Shown one piece after another: positions 55,613-63,096 of a stretch of DNA of 64,000 nt. The position numbers and the translations under genes are program-made. Source of the stretch: UBA6623 sp965226435 (GTDB lineage: Bacteria > Acidobacteriota > Terriglobia > Bryobacterales > UBA6623); assembly GCA_965226435.1 (NCBI GenBank), contig CBDDCY010000012.1:929622-993621 (forward strand), written 5' to 3'. Numbering within the stretch: position 1 is the first letter of the stretch; every line of letters starts with the position of its first letter. The notes beneath the pieces are model-generated. The model was not told the DNA's origin, searched no databases, and worked only from the letters and a program-made list of their open reading frames with translations.

Positions 55613-58600
55613 ATGGAACGTGGGGAGATTTCGGGCGTTTCGATGCAGGACGCGATCCAAGTTTCGAAGGTAGTGCGGTTTGAAACCTTCGAATTGAACT
55701 TAAAGACCGGCGAACTGCGTAAGGGCGGCGTGAAGATCCGCCTGCAAGAGCAGTCGTTTCAAATCCTCGCCGCGCTGCTCGATCGACCGGGGAAGCTCGT
55801 CTCCCGCGAGGCGCTACACGAAAGGCTTTGGCCCGACGAAACCTTCGTTGATTTCGAAAAGGGGCTCAATATTGCCGTCAGCAAATTGCGGCAGGCGCTG
55901 GGGGACTCCGCCGACGAGCCGCGCTTCATCGAGACCCTCCCGCGGCGGGGGTATCGCTTCGTCGGGGTCATCGAGCGAATCGACGAATCGGGCGAGGTTG
56001 TCGGAATCCCGACAGGCGTCGCCGCCGAGCGGACCATCTCCCATTACCGCCTAGGCGAGAAAATCGGTGAAGGCGGCATGGGGGTGGTCTACAAAGCCGT
56101 CGACACCAACCTCAATCGAACCGTCGCGCTGAAGTTCCTGGCTCCGCACCTCACCGAAGACCCCACGGCGAAAGAACGCTTCCGCCGCGAAGCTCAAGCC
56201 GCGGCGGCAGTCGATCATGCAAACATTTGCACCGTTCACGAAATCGACGAGGCCGGCGGGCAGATGTTCATCGCCATGGCCTACGTCGAGGGACAAAGCC
56301 TCGACAAGAAAATCGCCGCCGGTCCGTTAGCGCTCGATGAAGCGCTGGACGTTGCCACCCAGACCGCCGAGGGTTTGCAGGCGGCGCACGAGGAGGGTGT
56401 TGTTCACCGTGACATCAAGGCCTCGAACCTAATGCTGACCCCGCGAGGTCAGGTGAAAATTCTCGACTTTGGTCTGGCCCGCCTCGCCGACCAGACGCAT
56501 CTCACCCAAACCGCGACGGTCGTGGGAACGGTCTCCTGCATGTCGCCCGAGCAAGCGCAACGCAAGCCGATCGACAGCCGTACGGACGTCTGGTCACTCG
56601 GTGTGGTGCTCTACGAAATGGTCACGGGGCGACTGCCTTTCGAGGGGGAGCGCGAGCAAGCGGTGCTGTACGCGATCGTCCACCAAGACCCAACCCCGAT
56701 CACGGCTCTACGCGTGGGGATTCCGGTCGACCTGGATCACTACGTCGGCAAAGCGCTTGCCAAGGACGCCGACGAGCGTTACCCGCATGTGGCGGACATG
56801 ATTGTTGACCTGCGGGCCGTGGCAACCGCGCACCGGAAAGCTTCGGGAACCGCAAAGACGGCTGATCCGACCCTGGGCCGGCCGGCAACCTCGCCGGTAG
56901 TCGGGACGCCCAAGCTCAGGTTTTATCAGGCGCTACTCGCACTGATGGCCGTCGTTGCGCTGGCATTGGGCTTCATCGCGCTCCGAGGATCTCCACCCGA
57001 AACACCGGCGGCTCGTGTGCGCCGATTCGCCTTCACGCCGCCGGTCACTGTTGCGACTGACAGGCTGTACGCCAGTGTCGCTATCTCACCGAACGGGGAG
57101 CACATCGCCTTCGTCGCCGCGGGTGCGGCCGGGAAGTTATGGGTCCAAGATTTGGATCAACAAGAACCCCGCCCTCTGGAGGGCACGGAAGGAGCTGTTA
57201 CGCCCTTCTGGTCGCCGGATAGCGAGTTCATAGCTTTTGGCGCTGGAAACGAACTCAAGAAAGTGGCGGTTCGGGGCGGCCCGATCACACGGATCTGCCA
57301 ATTGCCACACACGAATCTTACAGGAGGAACGTGGGCCCCCGACGGTGAGTCAATCGTTTTCGCCTGTCAACTGCCGGAGGTTCTATACGAAGTTCCGGCT
57401 GTCGGAGGAACGCCGGCTCAGCTTGTTTCGCGGCAAGAAGCTGAGAGCGCGCCGGAGGAAGGAGCGTTAGCAAACCGACCCTATTCGCTGCCGCGTGAAG
57501 CCGGCGATCGTGTCCTGGTATGGCAAAGGGGTATCGTCGAGGGGGGGATTGTTGTTGAAGACCTCGAAACCGGCCGTCGCGGGGTCCTCGGCCCGGGAGT
57601 ATTTCCCCTCTATGCTCCGAGCGGCCATGTTGTTTACCGGCCGGCACATTTCTCATATGAGCTTTGGGCATTACCCTTTTCTATTGACACCTTGCAGCGT
57701 GCCGGAGAACCTTTTCCGATCGCTCGGAACGCCCGTAGCGCCAGTATTGCATCCGATGGAACGCTGGTTTACCTTGACGTATCGGGTTCAACCCGACAAC
57801 GGCTGGCTTGGCTTAACCGACAGGGTGAGAAAACCGGTGAGATCGGTCAGGTACAAGAGTCCATCTTTCTTCCCAGGCTTGCCCCCGACGGGCGGCGCGT
57901 GACGGTTACCGCGACGGAGAACTCGAACCAAGACGTTTGGGTTTGGGATATCGCCAGAGCGGTTAAGACTCGCTTGAGCTCGCATCCGGCGGACGAGATG
58001 GGCAGCGCTTGGTCGCCGGACGGGAAACAAGTGGCATTCTCCTCGCTTCGGCACGGGAATCTCGACGTTTTCGTGAAGCAGGCCGACGGCAGGGGAACGG
58101 CGGAGAAACTGGTATCCACACCTTTGCCCGAATTCACGCGCGAGTGGTCACCGGACGGAAACTATTTTTTCTACGTGGTAGGTCATCCGGAAACAGGCGA
58201 CGACATTTGGTATTTGGAGCGCGGCGCGACCGGCGGTGGTTGGGAGTCCCATCCGTTTCGCGACACGCCCTTTAACGAAACGTCGTCAACGTTTTCGCCG
58301 GATGGCCGCTACGCCGCTTTCACGGCGGATGATACCGGGAGATACGAGATTTACGTCCAGGACTTCCCGGGCGGCGACCGCACCTGGACCGTCTCCAGCA
58401 ACGGCGGTTCGGCGCCAAAGTGGCGAGGGGACGGCAAAGAGCTGTTTTATTTCGAGGGCGACACGCTGATGACGGTTTCCGTGTCAAACAACCCGGTGTT
58501 TTCGGCGGGCACGCCGAAGCGATTGTTCACGCACGGGGACACGGGTCAAGCTCCGCTGAGGGGGTACGACGTGACGGATGACGGGCAAACGTTCGTTGTG

Positions 58601-58687
58601 GTCGAACCGGCGGAAGATGCGGGGCCGCCGGTGATTCGCGTTGTCGAGAACTGGTACGAGGAGTTCCGGGGGCGCGAGCAGCAGTGA
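55613..58687 (+). CDS. DNA-binding Ser/Thr kinase with TolB-like propeller (kinase 2)
   Basis: A 1024-residue fusion. Residues 20-118 form an OmpR/CadC-type winged helix (FETFELNLKTGELRKGGVKI, RLWPDETFVDFEKGLNIAVS, RGYRFVGV). The kinase domain (145-405) has GEGGMGVVY, Lys174, HRDIKASN (His265-Asp267) and DFG (285-287). One membrane span lies at about 438-457 (LLALMAVVALALGFIAL). The remaining 560 residues are PD40/TolB propeller blades, e.g. SVAISPNGEHIAFVAA and FLPRLAPDGRRVTVTA. DNA-binding and kinase parts face the cytoplasm and the propeller the periplasm, so this could be a one-protein signal transducer. Start ATG 55613 or 55643. It shares its architecture with kinase 1 except the DNA-binding head. 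Confidence 0.93.
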   Translation: MERGEISGVSMQDAIQVSKVVRFETFELNLKTGELRKGGVKIRLQEQSFQILAALLDRPGKLVSREALHERLWPDETFVDFEKGLNIAVSKLRQALGDSADEPRFIETLPRRGYRFVGVIERIDESGEVVGIPTGVAAERTISHYRLGEKIGEGGMGVVYKAVDTNLNRTVALKFLAPHLTEDPTAKERFRREAQAAAAVDHANICTVHEIDEAGGQMFIAMAYVEGQSLDKKIAAGPLALDEALDVATQTAEGLQAAHEEGVVHRDIKASNLMLTPRGQVKILDFGLARLADQTHLTQTATVVGTVSCMSPEQAQRKPIDSRTDVWSLGVVLYEMVTGRLPFEGEREQAVLYAIVHQDPTPITALRVGIPVDLDHYVGKALAKDADERYPHVADMIVDLRAVATAHRKASGTAKTADPTLGRPATSPVVGTPKLRFYQALLALMAVVALALGFIALRGSPPETPAARVRRFAFTPPVTVATDRLYASVAISPNGEHIAFVAAGAAGKLWVQDLDQQEPRPLEGTEGAVTPFWSPDSEFIAFGAGNELKKVAVRGGPITRICQLPHTNLTGGTWAPDGESIVFACQLPEVLYEVPAVGGTPAQLVSRQEAESAPEEGALANRPYSLPREAGDRVLVWQRGIVEGGIVVEDLETGRRGVLGPGVFPLYAPSGHVVYRPAHFSYELWALPFSIDTLQRAGEPFPIARNARSASIASDGTLVYLDVSGSTRQRLAWLNRQGEKTGEIGQVQESIFLPRLAPDGRRVTVTATENSNQDVWVWDIARAVKTRLSSHPADEMGSAWSPDGKQVAFSSLRHGNLDVFVKQADGRGTAEKLVSTPLPEFTREWSPDGNYFFYVVGHPETGDDIWYLERGATGGGWESHPFRDTPFNETSSTFSPDGRYAAFTADDTGRYEIYVQDFPGGDRTWTVSSNGGSAPKWRGDGKELFYFEGDTLMTVSVSNNPVFSAGTPKRLFTHGDTGQAPLRGYDVTDDGQTFVVVEPAEDAGPPVIRVVENWYEEFRGREQQ

Positions 58688-58755
58688 GCCGCCCCAGACG
58701 TACTCACGGGCAGGCTGGGGCTGGATCTGGCAACCCAACCCGAGGGCGCGCCGAC

Positions 58756-58800
58756 GGGAGCCATGCTCCCGGCAGTGCGTAGCACGGGGCTCGAGCCCCG
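58756..58800 (+). repeat. Twin hairpin element after kinase 2
   Basis: Hairpin one GGGAGC-CAT-GCTCCC (58756-58770) and, 14 bases on, the perfect palindrome CGGGGCTCGAGCCCCG (58785-58800). It begins 68 bases after the stop. The layout, two hairpins with a short spacer, is like the elements at 5316 and 13692, but loop sequences differ. Confidence 0.6.
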
Positions 58801-58806
58801 CGGCTT

Positions 58807-59028
58807 TTCATGAAAGCGCGGCATTCATAATACAGCCATGAAAACGGGAGCCGGGAGGCGTTCCTGCCGCCCTTTCAGGGCTTTGCTCGTGGTGGTGCCT
58901 ACCCAGGGTTCCGCTTTCGGCTCCACCCTGGGCTATTTTCCCGCCGCCGCTTCGCGGCTCCAAGAGATTTGTGACGTTGGCGATTCTCAACGTCATGCAG
59001 CGTACGCTCGACGGGTTATTTTCGGAGG
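58807..59028 (-). repeat. Inverted copy of the 220-bp three-palindrome repeat
   Basis: Read on the minus strand it begins CCTCCGAAAATAACCCGTCG (59028) and ends in ATGGCTGTATTATGAATGCC. It contains GAGCCGCGAAGCGGC, AGCCCAGGGT...GAACCCTGGGT and AGCCCTGAAAGGGC. It is the only full copy found in the opposite orientation and fills most of the 399-base gap after kinase 2; the rest (59029-59086) has a fragment of the MITE end. Confidence 0.7.
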
Positions 59029-59086
59029 AGTCACCGATTCACCGTCCATCGGCTTTTGTCCCCCATTTTTTCATGCGGTCGTGGCT

Positions 59087-59830
59087 CTAGATGACGCCCC
59101 GCCGGCCGCCGCTGCCGGCAAAGCGGGGGTCCTCCTCAACCTCGCGGTCGTCCTTGTGGAAGATTCGCCAGTTGTCGTAGACCAAGTCTCCCACGTAGTA
59201 GGCATCTCGGCTCAAGCTGTGCTTGTCGGGCAACTCTTCTTGGTTGGCCGGGTGCTTCAGTTCCGAGAACATCACGAAATCAAGGTAAGTGAAAGCGTGG
59301 AAGTAGGTGCCGTCGAAAGCCAACAACGAGAGCACCTCCGGACATCGTCGCCGCATGATATCCGCCGCCTCCTCCGCCGTCGGGTCGTCGGGCAACAGCG
59401 CAATCTGCTTGTCAATCTCTTCGAGTTCCGACCGCACGGTCTCGCGCCCGCCTTCTTTCCAGCGCCGCATACGACGCAAGAACCGCCGAAGATACAAAGA
59501 CCCGTATGACACTAACGCCAGCGCCATGAAAAGTTGGCCCCAACGGCGAAGAAAACCCGCCTGCTCCCAACCGGAACCGGCCATATCCAACCAGGCAGCG
59601 AACAGCACCAAGCCCGCAATGCCCAGCCCTAAGCGCGGGATCGTTTTACGCGCCACCACAAAGCGGCCGAAGAACCCGCGTAAGCGGTCCGCCGTCTCGC
59701 GCAAGGTTTCACCCGCCCTCGCCGACGCGTAGACCGATTTCTCCCACTTCTGATGCACCATCGCGGGAGGGTAATACAGAATGAAAAGCTTTTCAGCCGG
59801 GGTTTCTCTGCCGGAGAAACAACACTTCAT
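59087..59830 (-). CDS. Uncharacterised two-span membrane protein
   Basis: A protein of up to 247 residues with two adjacent membrane spans (IPRLGLGIAGLVLFAAWLDM and WGQLFMALALVSYGSLYLRR) in its first half and a soluble, charged second half (EGGRETVRSELEEIDKQIAL, then HALLGTYF-like AFDGTYFHAFTYLDFVMFSE). I recognise no family. The start is uncertain: ATG 59830 gives the longest frame, ATG 59761 (MVHQKWEKSVYASARAGETL) is an alternative; neither has a strong Shine-Dalgarno site. It reads in the same direction as the TonB-like gene upstream, 92 bases away. The frame and composition are clearly coding. Confidence 0.7.
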   Translation of the reverse strand: MKCCFSGRETPAEKLFILYYPPAMVHQKWEKSVYASARAGETLRETADRLRGFFGRFVVARKTIPRLGLGIAGLVLFAAWLDMAGSGWEQAGFLRRWGQLFMALALVSYGSLYLRRFLRRMRRWKEGGRETVRSELEEIDKQIALLPDDPTAEEAADIMRRRCPEVLSLLAFDGTYFHAFTYLDFVMFSELKHPANQEELPDKHSLSRDAYYVGDLVYDNWRIFHKDDREVEEDPRFAGSGGRRGVI

Positions 59831-59922
59831 GACAACAATTCTTACTGCGGCGAGGCGGCCGGCCGGAGAATCCGGCGGTCAACGACGCTTTGCTAGCAGG
59901 ATATCACAAGCACCCGATTTTC

Positions 59923-61623
59923 TTACGGGAGCGGAATGCCAAACAGCGCCTCCACGAGAACCGGCTCTTCTCCGCGAAAGGCCGGCAAAAACGCCCACGA
60001 TTCCATATGCGCCAGGATCGTATTGTCCGTTTCCGGGTCGGCGCCACGAACCACCCTCAGGTTCCCCAACCCGCCTTCTTCGTCAACGATCGCGTAAATC
60101 ACCACTTCCAAGGGCCGCTTCTCCTTCGCGGGCGCCGCTTCCAAGCGCAGCGGCTTTCGCTCTCGCGGAAACGGCGGCGCGACTTTCTTCTTGGGCAAGA
60201 TCCGAATCACGCCCGACGATGTGTCGAGTTTTCGCGAGCCGGTACCGGGAATACAAAATTGCAACGTCCATTTCCGCGGCGCTTCGGGCACATCGAGGTG
60301 AATCGTATAGATCGGGTTGCCCTTGAGGATGCCGGCGGTGTTCGTCAGCATCGTCTGCACATTCGACACCAAAATAATGCCGTACTGCTTTCTCGGCAAG
60401 GGCTTCAGCGTGCCGCTGCCCTTTCCTGTCCCCTTGCCGTCGCCTTCGTTCTCTTCAGGCGACTCTTTGCCTTCTCCTTCGCCGTCATTCCCCGTGCCGG
60501 GCCCCCCCGAGCCGGGCAGTTCCAGAATGGCGGGTCCGCCGACGCTCGGGTCCCCGGGGTCGCCTCCAACCCGCACCGAGGCAATCTCGACGACCTCCAC
60601 CGACACGGCTTCTTCGTCCGTACCGACGCCCTCCGCCGCGCTTCCACCCCTTCCCTCGGCTTCGGTTTCGGCTTCCAGATCGACCGCCCGCGCGGTCATT
60701 GCGGCCAGATCGGAAACACCTTCCGCGGCGAAAAAGTCAAAGTCTGTCGGAACGGGCGCCCCGTCCTCATTAGTAAAGGGGGCGTCGTTCTCGACGATCA
60801 CCGCCGGGACGTCGCTCAGTTCCGGGGTGGAATCGGCCGTCTCGGTATCGAATACCGTTTCAACCGGCTGTTCGGCGGGGCTTTGTTCAGATTCCGAAGG
60901 CTCGGGCTCTTCCTCGTCAGCCTTGCTGTCGGCGGGAATATCGTCCTCTTCCATCGCGCTGTCGAGCGATCCCAAGCGCAATCCCATTTCCAGCAGGAAC
61001 GAGGGGGTGAGCGGGTTCGGTTGTTGGCTGAGAGCAATCAGCGTCGTCTGTGATTCGCCTTCGGCCAGCGAAGGCAATTCCGGCTGCACGGGCTCGGGCA
61101 TCTCCAAGCCGGCCAGAGGGACCACATTGGCCGCGGGCACCGGCAGCGCCGGGTCCTCGATCATCGCCGCGACCGGCGTCACGCTCAGATCCGCTAAGAC
61201 GGTTTCCCGGTTCGGGGCCGCGAGTTGTGATACCTGCTCGGGCAGTTCCCAGCGTTCAATTTTCTCGGGTTGCTGGTGCCCGGGCTCGATGACCATGCCG
61301 CTCTCGAGTCGTTGAGGGTTCGGGGTCCACGCCAATATCGGCGGCAATTGCGGCACGTACTCGGGAGGCAATTCAAGCAAGGAGTCCGTTTGCAAGATGA
61401 TCTCCTTGAGCGAGCGGTCCTTACCGACGATCTCCGGCAACATGACTTTGAAGACCTGTTGGAAGACCTCAAGCTCTGGTTTCGGCGGCTCGGGCGCGGT
61501 CGCGATCTCGGGCGGCGGAGCAGGAGCCTCTTGCCCGTCCGCGCTCTTTCGCGGAGCTTTCTCGGCGGCGGCTTCGACGGTGTTGCAGTACCCGAACCAA
61601 GTCGATGTGATCGGCCGGGTCAT
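59923..61623 (-). CDS. TonB-type C-terminal domain protein with long acidic spacer
   Basis: A 566-residue protein. The last 110 residues form a TonB-like C-terminal domain: PLEVVIYAIVDEEGGLGNLRVV, ADPETDNTILAHMESWAFLP and EEPVLVEALFGIPLP. The preceding 400 residues are Pro/Glu/Asp-rich, low in complexity and probably disordered (e.g. EDDIPADSKADEEEPEPSES). No N-terminal membrane helix is visible in the annotated frame, and the opening MTRPITSTWFGYCNTVEAAA is not convincing, so the true N-terminus may lie in another frame or be lost; the membrane anchor expected for TonB is absent. It follows the broken gene at 61668 by 45 bases. Confidence 0.72.
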   Translation of the reverse strand: MTRPITSTWFGYCNTVEAAAEKAPRKSADGQEAPAPPPEIATAPEPPKPELEVFQQVFKVMLPEIVGKDRSLKEIILQTDSLLELPPEYVPQLPPILAWTPNPQRLESGMVIEPGHQQPEKIERWELPEQVSQLAAPNRETVLADLSVTPVAAMIEDPALPVPAANVVPLAGLEMPEPVQPELPSLAEGESQTTLIALSQQPNPLTPSFLLEMGLRLGSLDSAMEEDDIPADSKADEEEPEPSESEQSPAEQPVETVFDTETADSTPELSDVPAVIVENDAPFTNEDGAPVPTDFDFFAAEGVSDLAAMTARAVDLEAETEAEGRGGSAAEGVGTDEEAVSVEVVEIASVRVGGDPGDPSVGGPAILELPGSGGPGTGNDGEGEGKESPEENEGDGKGTGKGSGTLKPLPRKQYGIILVSNVQTMLTNTAGILKGNPIYTIHLDVPEAPRKWTLQFCIPGTGSRKLDTSSGVIRILPKKKVAPPFPRERKPLRLEAAPAKEKRPLEVVIYAIVDEEGGLGNLRVVRGADPETDNTILAHMESWAFLPAFRGEEPVLVEALFGIPLP

Positions 61624-61667
61624 CGGGGTGGCGATGCACCTCAGCTACGACCACGAGGAAACCAGAT

Positions 61668-62379
61668 CTAGGCCGAAAGTTCGTTCCGCAGTACGTCTAA
61701 GATGAGCTCCAGGTCGGAGATGTAGAGCAGGCGCTCGGCCTCGCGCGTGTTGATCGGGATCAAGTTGTTGTAGGGGGCGAGAGTGAGCCAGGTTCGTAGA
61801 ATCGTTTCCCGGTCGTCTTCCAGCGTTCGAAGGTATTCCTCCAAGTCGTCGCGCTGTTGTTCGAGGGGGGAGTTCAGCCATTCGCCGAAAGCGCGTTCGT
61901 GACTCTCGCGCAAAATCCGATTAGCTTCCTCGGTGGAGTAGCGTTGGGACAAGCCAAAGTGGACGTAATCGCCGGAGTTGGCGTCGCGTAATCCCGACAA
62001 ATAGACGATCTTCCCAAAGAGGGTTGGGATCTGCGCCAGGTTCGTAGAATCGTTTCCCGGTCGTCTTCCAGCGTTCGAAGGTATTCCTCCAAGTCGTCGC
62101 GCTGTTGTTCGAGGGGGGAGTTCAGCCATTCGCCGAAAGCGCGTTCGTGACTCTCGCGCAAATCCGATTAGCTTCCTCGGTGGAGTAGCGTTGGGACAAG
62201 CCAAAGTGGACGTAATCGCCGGAGTTGGCGTCGCGTAATCCCGACAAATAGACGATCTTCCCAAAGAGGGTTGGGATCTGCGCCAGGGTGCGCCGCCACA
62301 GATCGTCCATGGCGCGATCTCGATTAGAACCGTCCGGGGTGTTAGGCGGCTCGGACGGATGGCTTCCGTTGGGCTCCAC
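61668..62379 (-). pseudogene. Small conserved-type protein gene broken by a tandem duplication
   Basis: A 154-residue protein (GTG start MEPNGSHPSEPPNTPDGSNR, then MDDLWRRTLAQIPTLFGKIV, ending ILDVLRNELSA) is disrupted by a 248-base internal tandem duplication. Two copies of the segment lie at 61787-62034 and 62035-62281; the second has one A fewer (AAATCC for AAAATCC). Deleting 247 bases restores one open frame of exactly 155 codons. As it stands the upstream frame stops at 62122. The continuous 248-codon frame across the region reads one copy out of phase and is not the gene. The family is a hypothetical one seen in related soil bacteria, without known function. Confidence 0.8.
61787..62281. 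repeat. 248/247-bp direct tandem repeat
   Basis: The two units are identical apart from one deleted A (near 61915 versus 62160). The junction shows CCTGGC microhomology between the two ends. Its length is not a multiple of three, so it destroys the reading frame. It is either a recent slippage event or a misassembly. Confidence 0.88.
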
Positions 62380-62795
62380 ACCTCAATTCTAACGCCCTGG
62401 TTGGGTTGACACAATCCGCAAGAAGCTCTTCGGCCGCCGCGGCGTCGAGTCGGGCAACGCCTGTATCGGCATCGGCTTTCGCTTTGGAGCGCGGGCGCGG
62501 CCCGCGCGAGTCGGGAAACAACCTCTTCGGGGTTCCTTTTAGGAGAGGAGTCGCATCGCCTCGATCGCCGCTAAATCCCATTGTGCGCGCTACCGGACAC
62601 AGCGGCGAAAAGCGCGTGAAGGTCGAAGGCTGTTTCCTTGGTAATCGAAGGACGCTTCGAAACGGTGTGAAAGAGTATTATGTGCCGGAGCGTTCCGGCA
62701 GTGAAAAAAACAAGCCTTTTCCTCAATTTTCGCGGTTTTTCGATTACGATTCGTGGCAGGTCAATTATTTGATTCGTACAAAAGGAGAAGACGCG
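62380..62795. other. Gene-free region upstream of the Cys-rich peptide
   Basis: A 416-base region between divergently read genes. It has the perfect hairpin TGCCGGA-GCGT-TCCGGCA (62683-62700) followed by an A-rich run. The last 80 bases are noticeably AT-richer than the window (e.g. TCAATTATTTGATTCGTACA), suggesting a promoter and leader for the peptide gene. An open frame from 62406 runs into the peptide but has no start-site support upstream. Confidence 0.45.
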
Positions 62796-62939
62796 ATGCT
62801 GAAGAACCTACTTGTTATTGGAGCCCTGTTAGGAAAGATGGCGGTTGTGGGTTTGGCCCCTCAGCCCTCGGTCACGGACGAAGCGGATTGCCCCTATTGC
62901 CCGACGCCGGAATGCTTCCCGGGCGACTGCGATTGCTAG
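62796..62939 (+). CDS. Small cysteine-rich secreted peptide
   Basis: A 47-residue peptide: MLKNLLVIGALLGKMAVVGL, then APQPSVTDEAD and the Cys-rich tail CPYCPTPECFPGDCDC with six... cysteines counted as C-PY-C-PTPE-C-FPGD-C-D-C, five in 16 residues. The first 20 residues are a likely signal or membrane segment; the tail is a compact metal- or disulfide-binding candidate. An AAGGAG Shine-Dalgarno site lies eight bases before the ATG, the best in this region. The Pro-rich Cys spacing CPYCPTPEC is unlike ordinary zinc ribbons. I recognise no family. It is followed by a long AT-rich dyad at 62986-63032. Confidence 0.7.
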   Translation: MLKNLLVIGALLGKMAVVGLAPQPSVTDEADCPYCPTPECFPGDCDC

Positions 62940-62985
62940 ATTCGCGGAGCCGAGGATTGTCTCGATCGTGACGTAAAGAAGTTTA

Positions 62986-63032
62986 ACCACAATCGGGCGG
63001 AATTTTATAAAATATTTCTGCCCCATTGTGGT
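62986..63032. promoter_or_regulatory. Long AT-rich inverted repeat (terminator or operator)
   Basis: ACCACAAT-C-GGGC ... GCCC-C-ATTGTGGT pairs over an eight-base and a four-base stem, with an AT-rich loop AATTTTATAAAATATTT in between. It lies 47 bases after the Cys-rich peptide stop and 65 bases before the next gene. It may terminate the peptide transcript or be an operator/promoter for the downstream gene; a TATAAAAT-like box is in its loop. Confidence 0.5.
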
Positions 63033-63096
63033 AATCTGATGGCGTCTTTTATGAATGGGTGGTGTATTTCCGACCGGACCCTGACTTGACGCCCTG

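Noticed and set aside
60317..61315. A 332-codon plus-strand frame rich in Ser and Pro as a surface protein.
   Set aside because: It is the antisense of the acidic spacer of the TonB-like gene, whose C-terminal domain is recognisable.
61668..62414. A continuous 248-codon minus-strand frame across the duplicated region as a real gene.
   Set aside because: Its first half reads a duplicate copy out of phase; only the second half matches the reconstructed protein.
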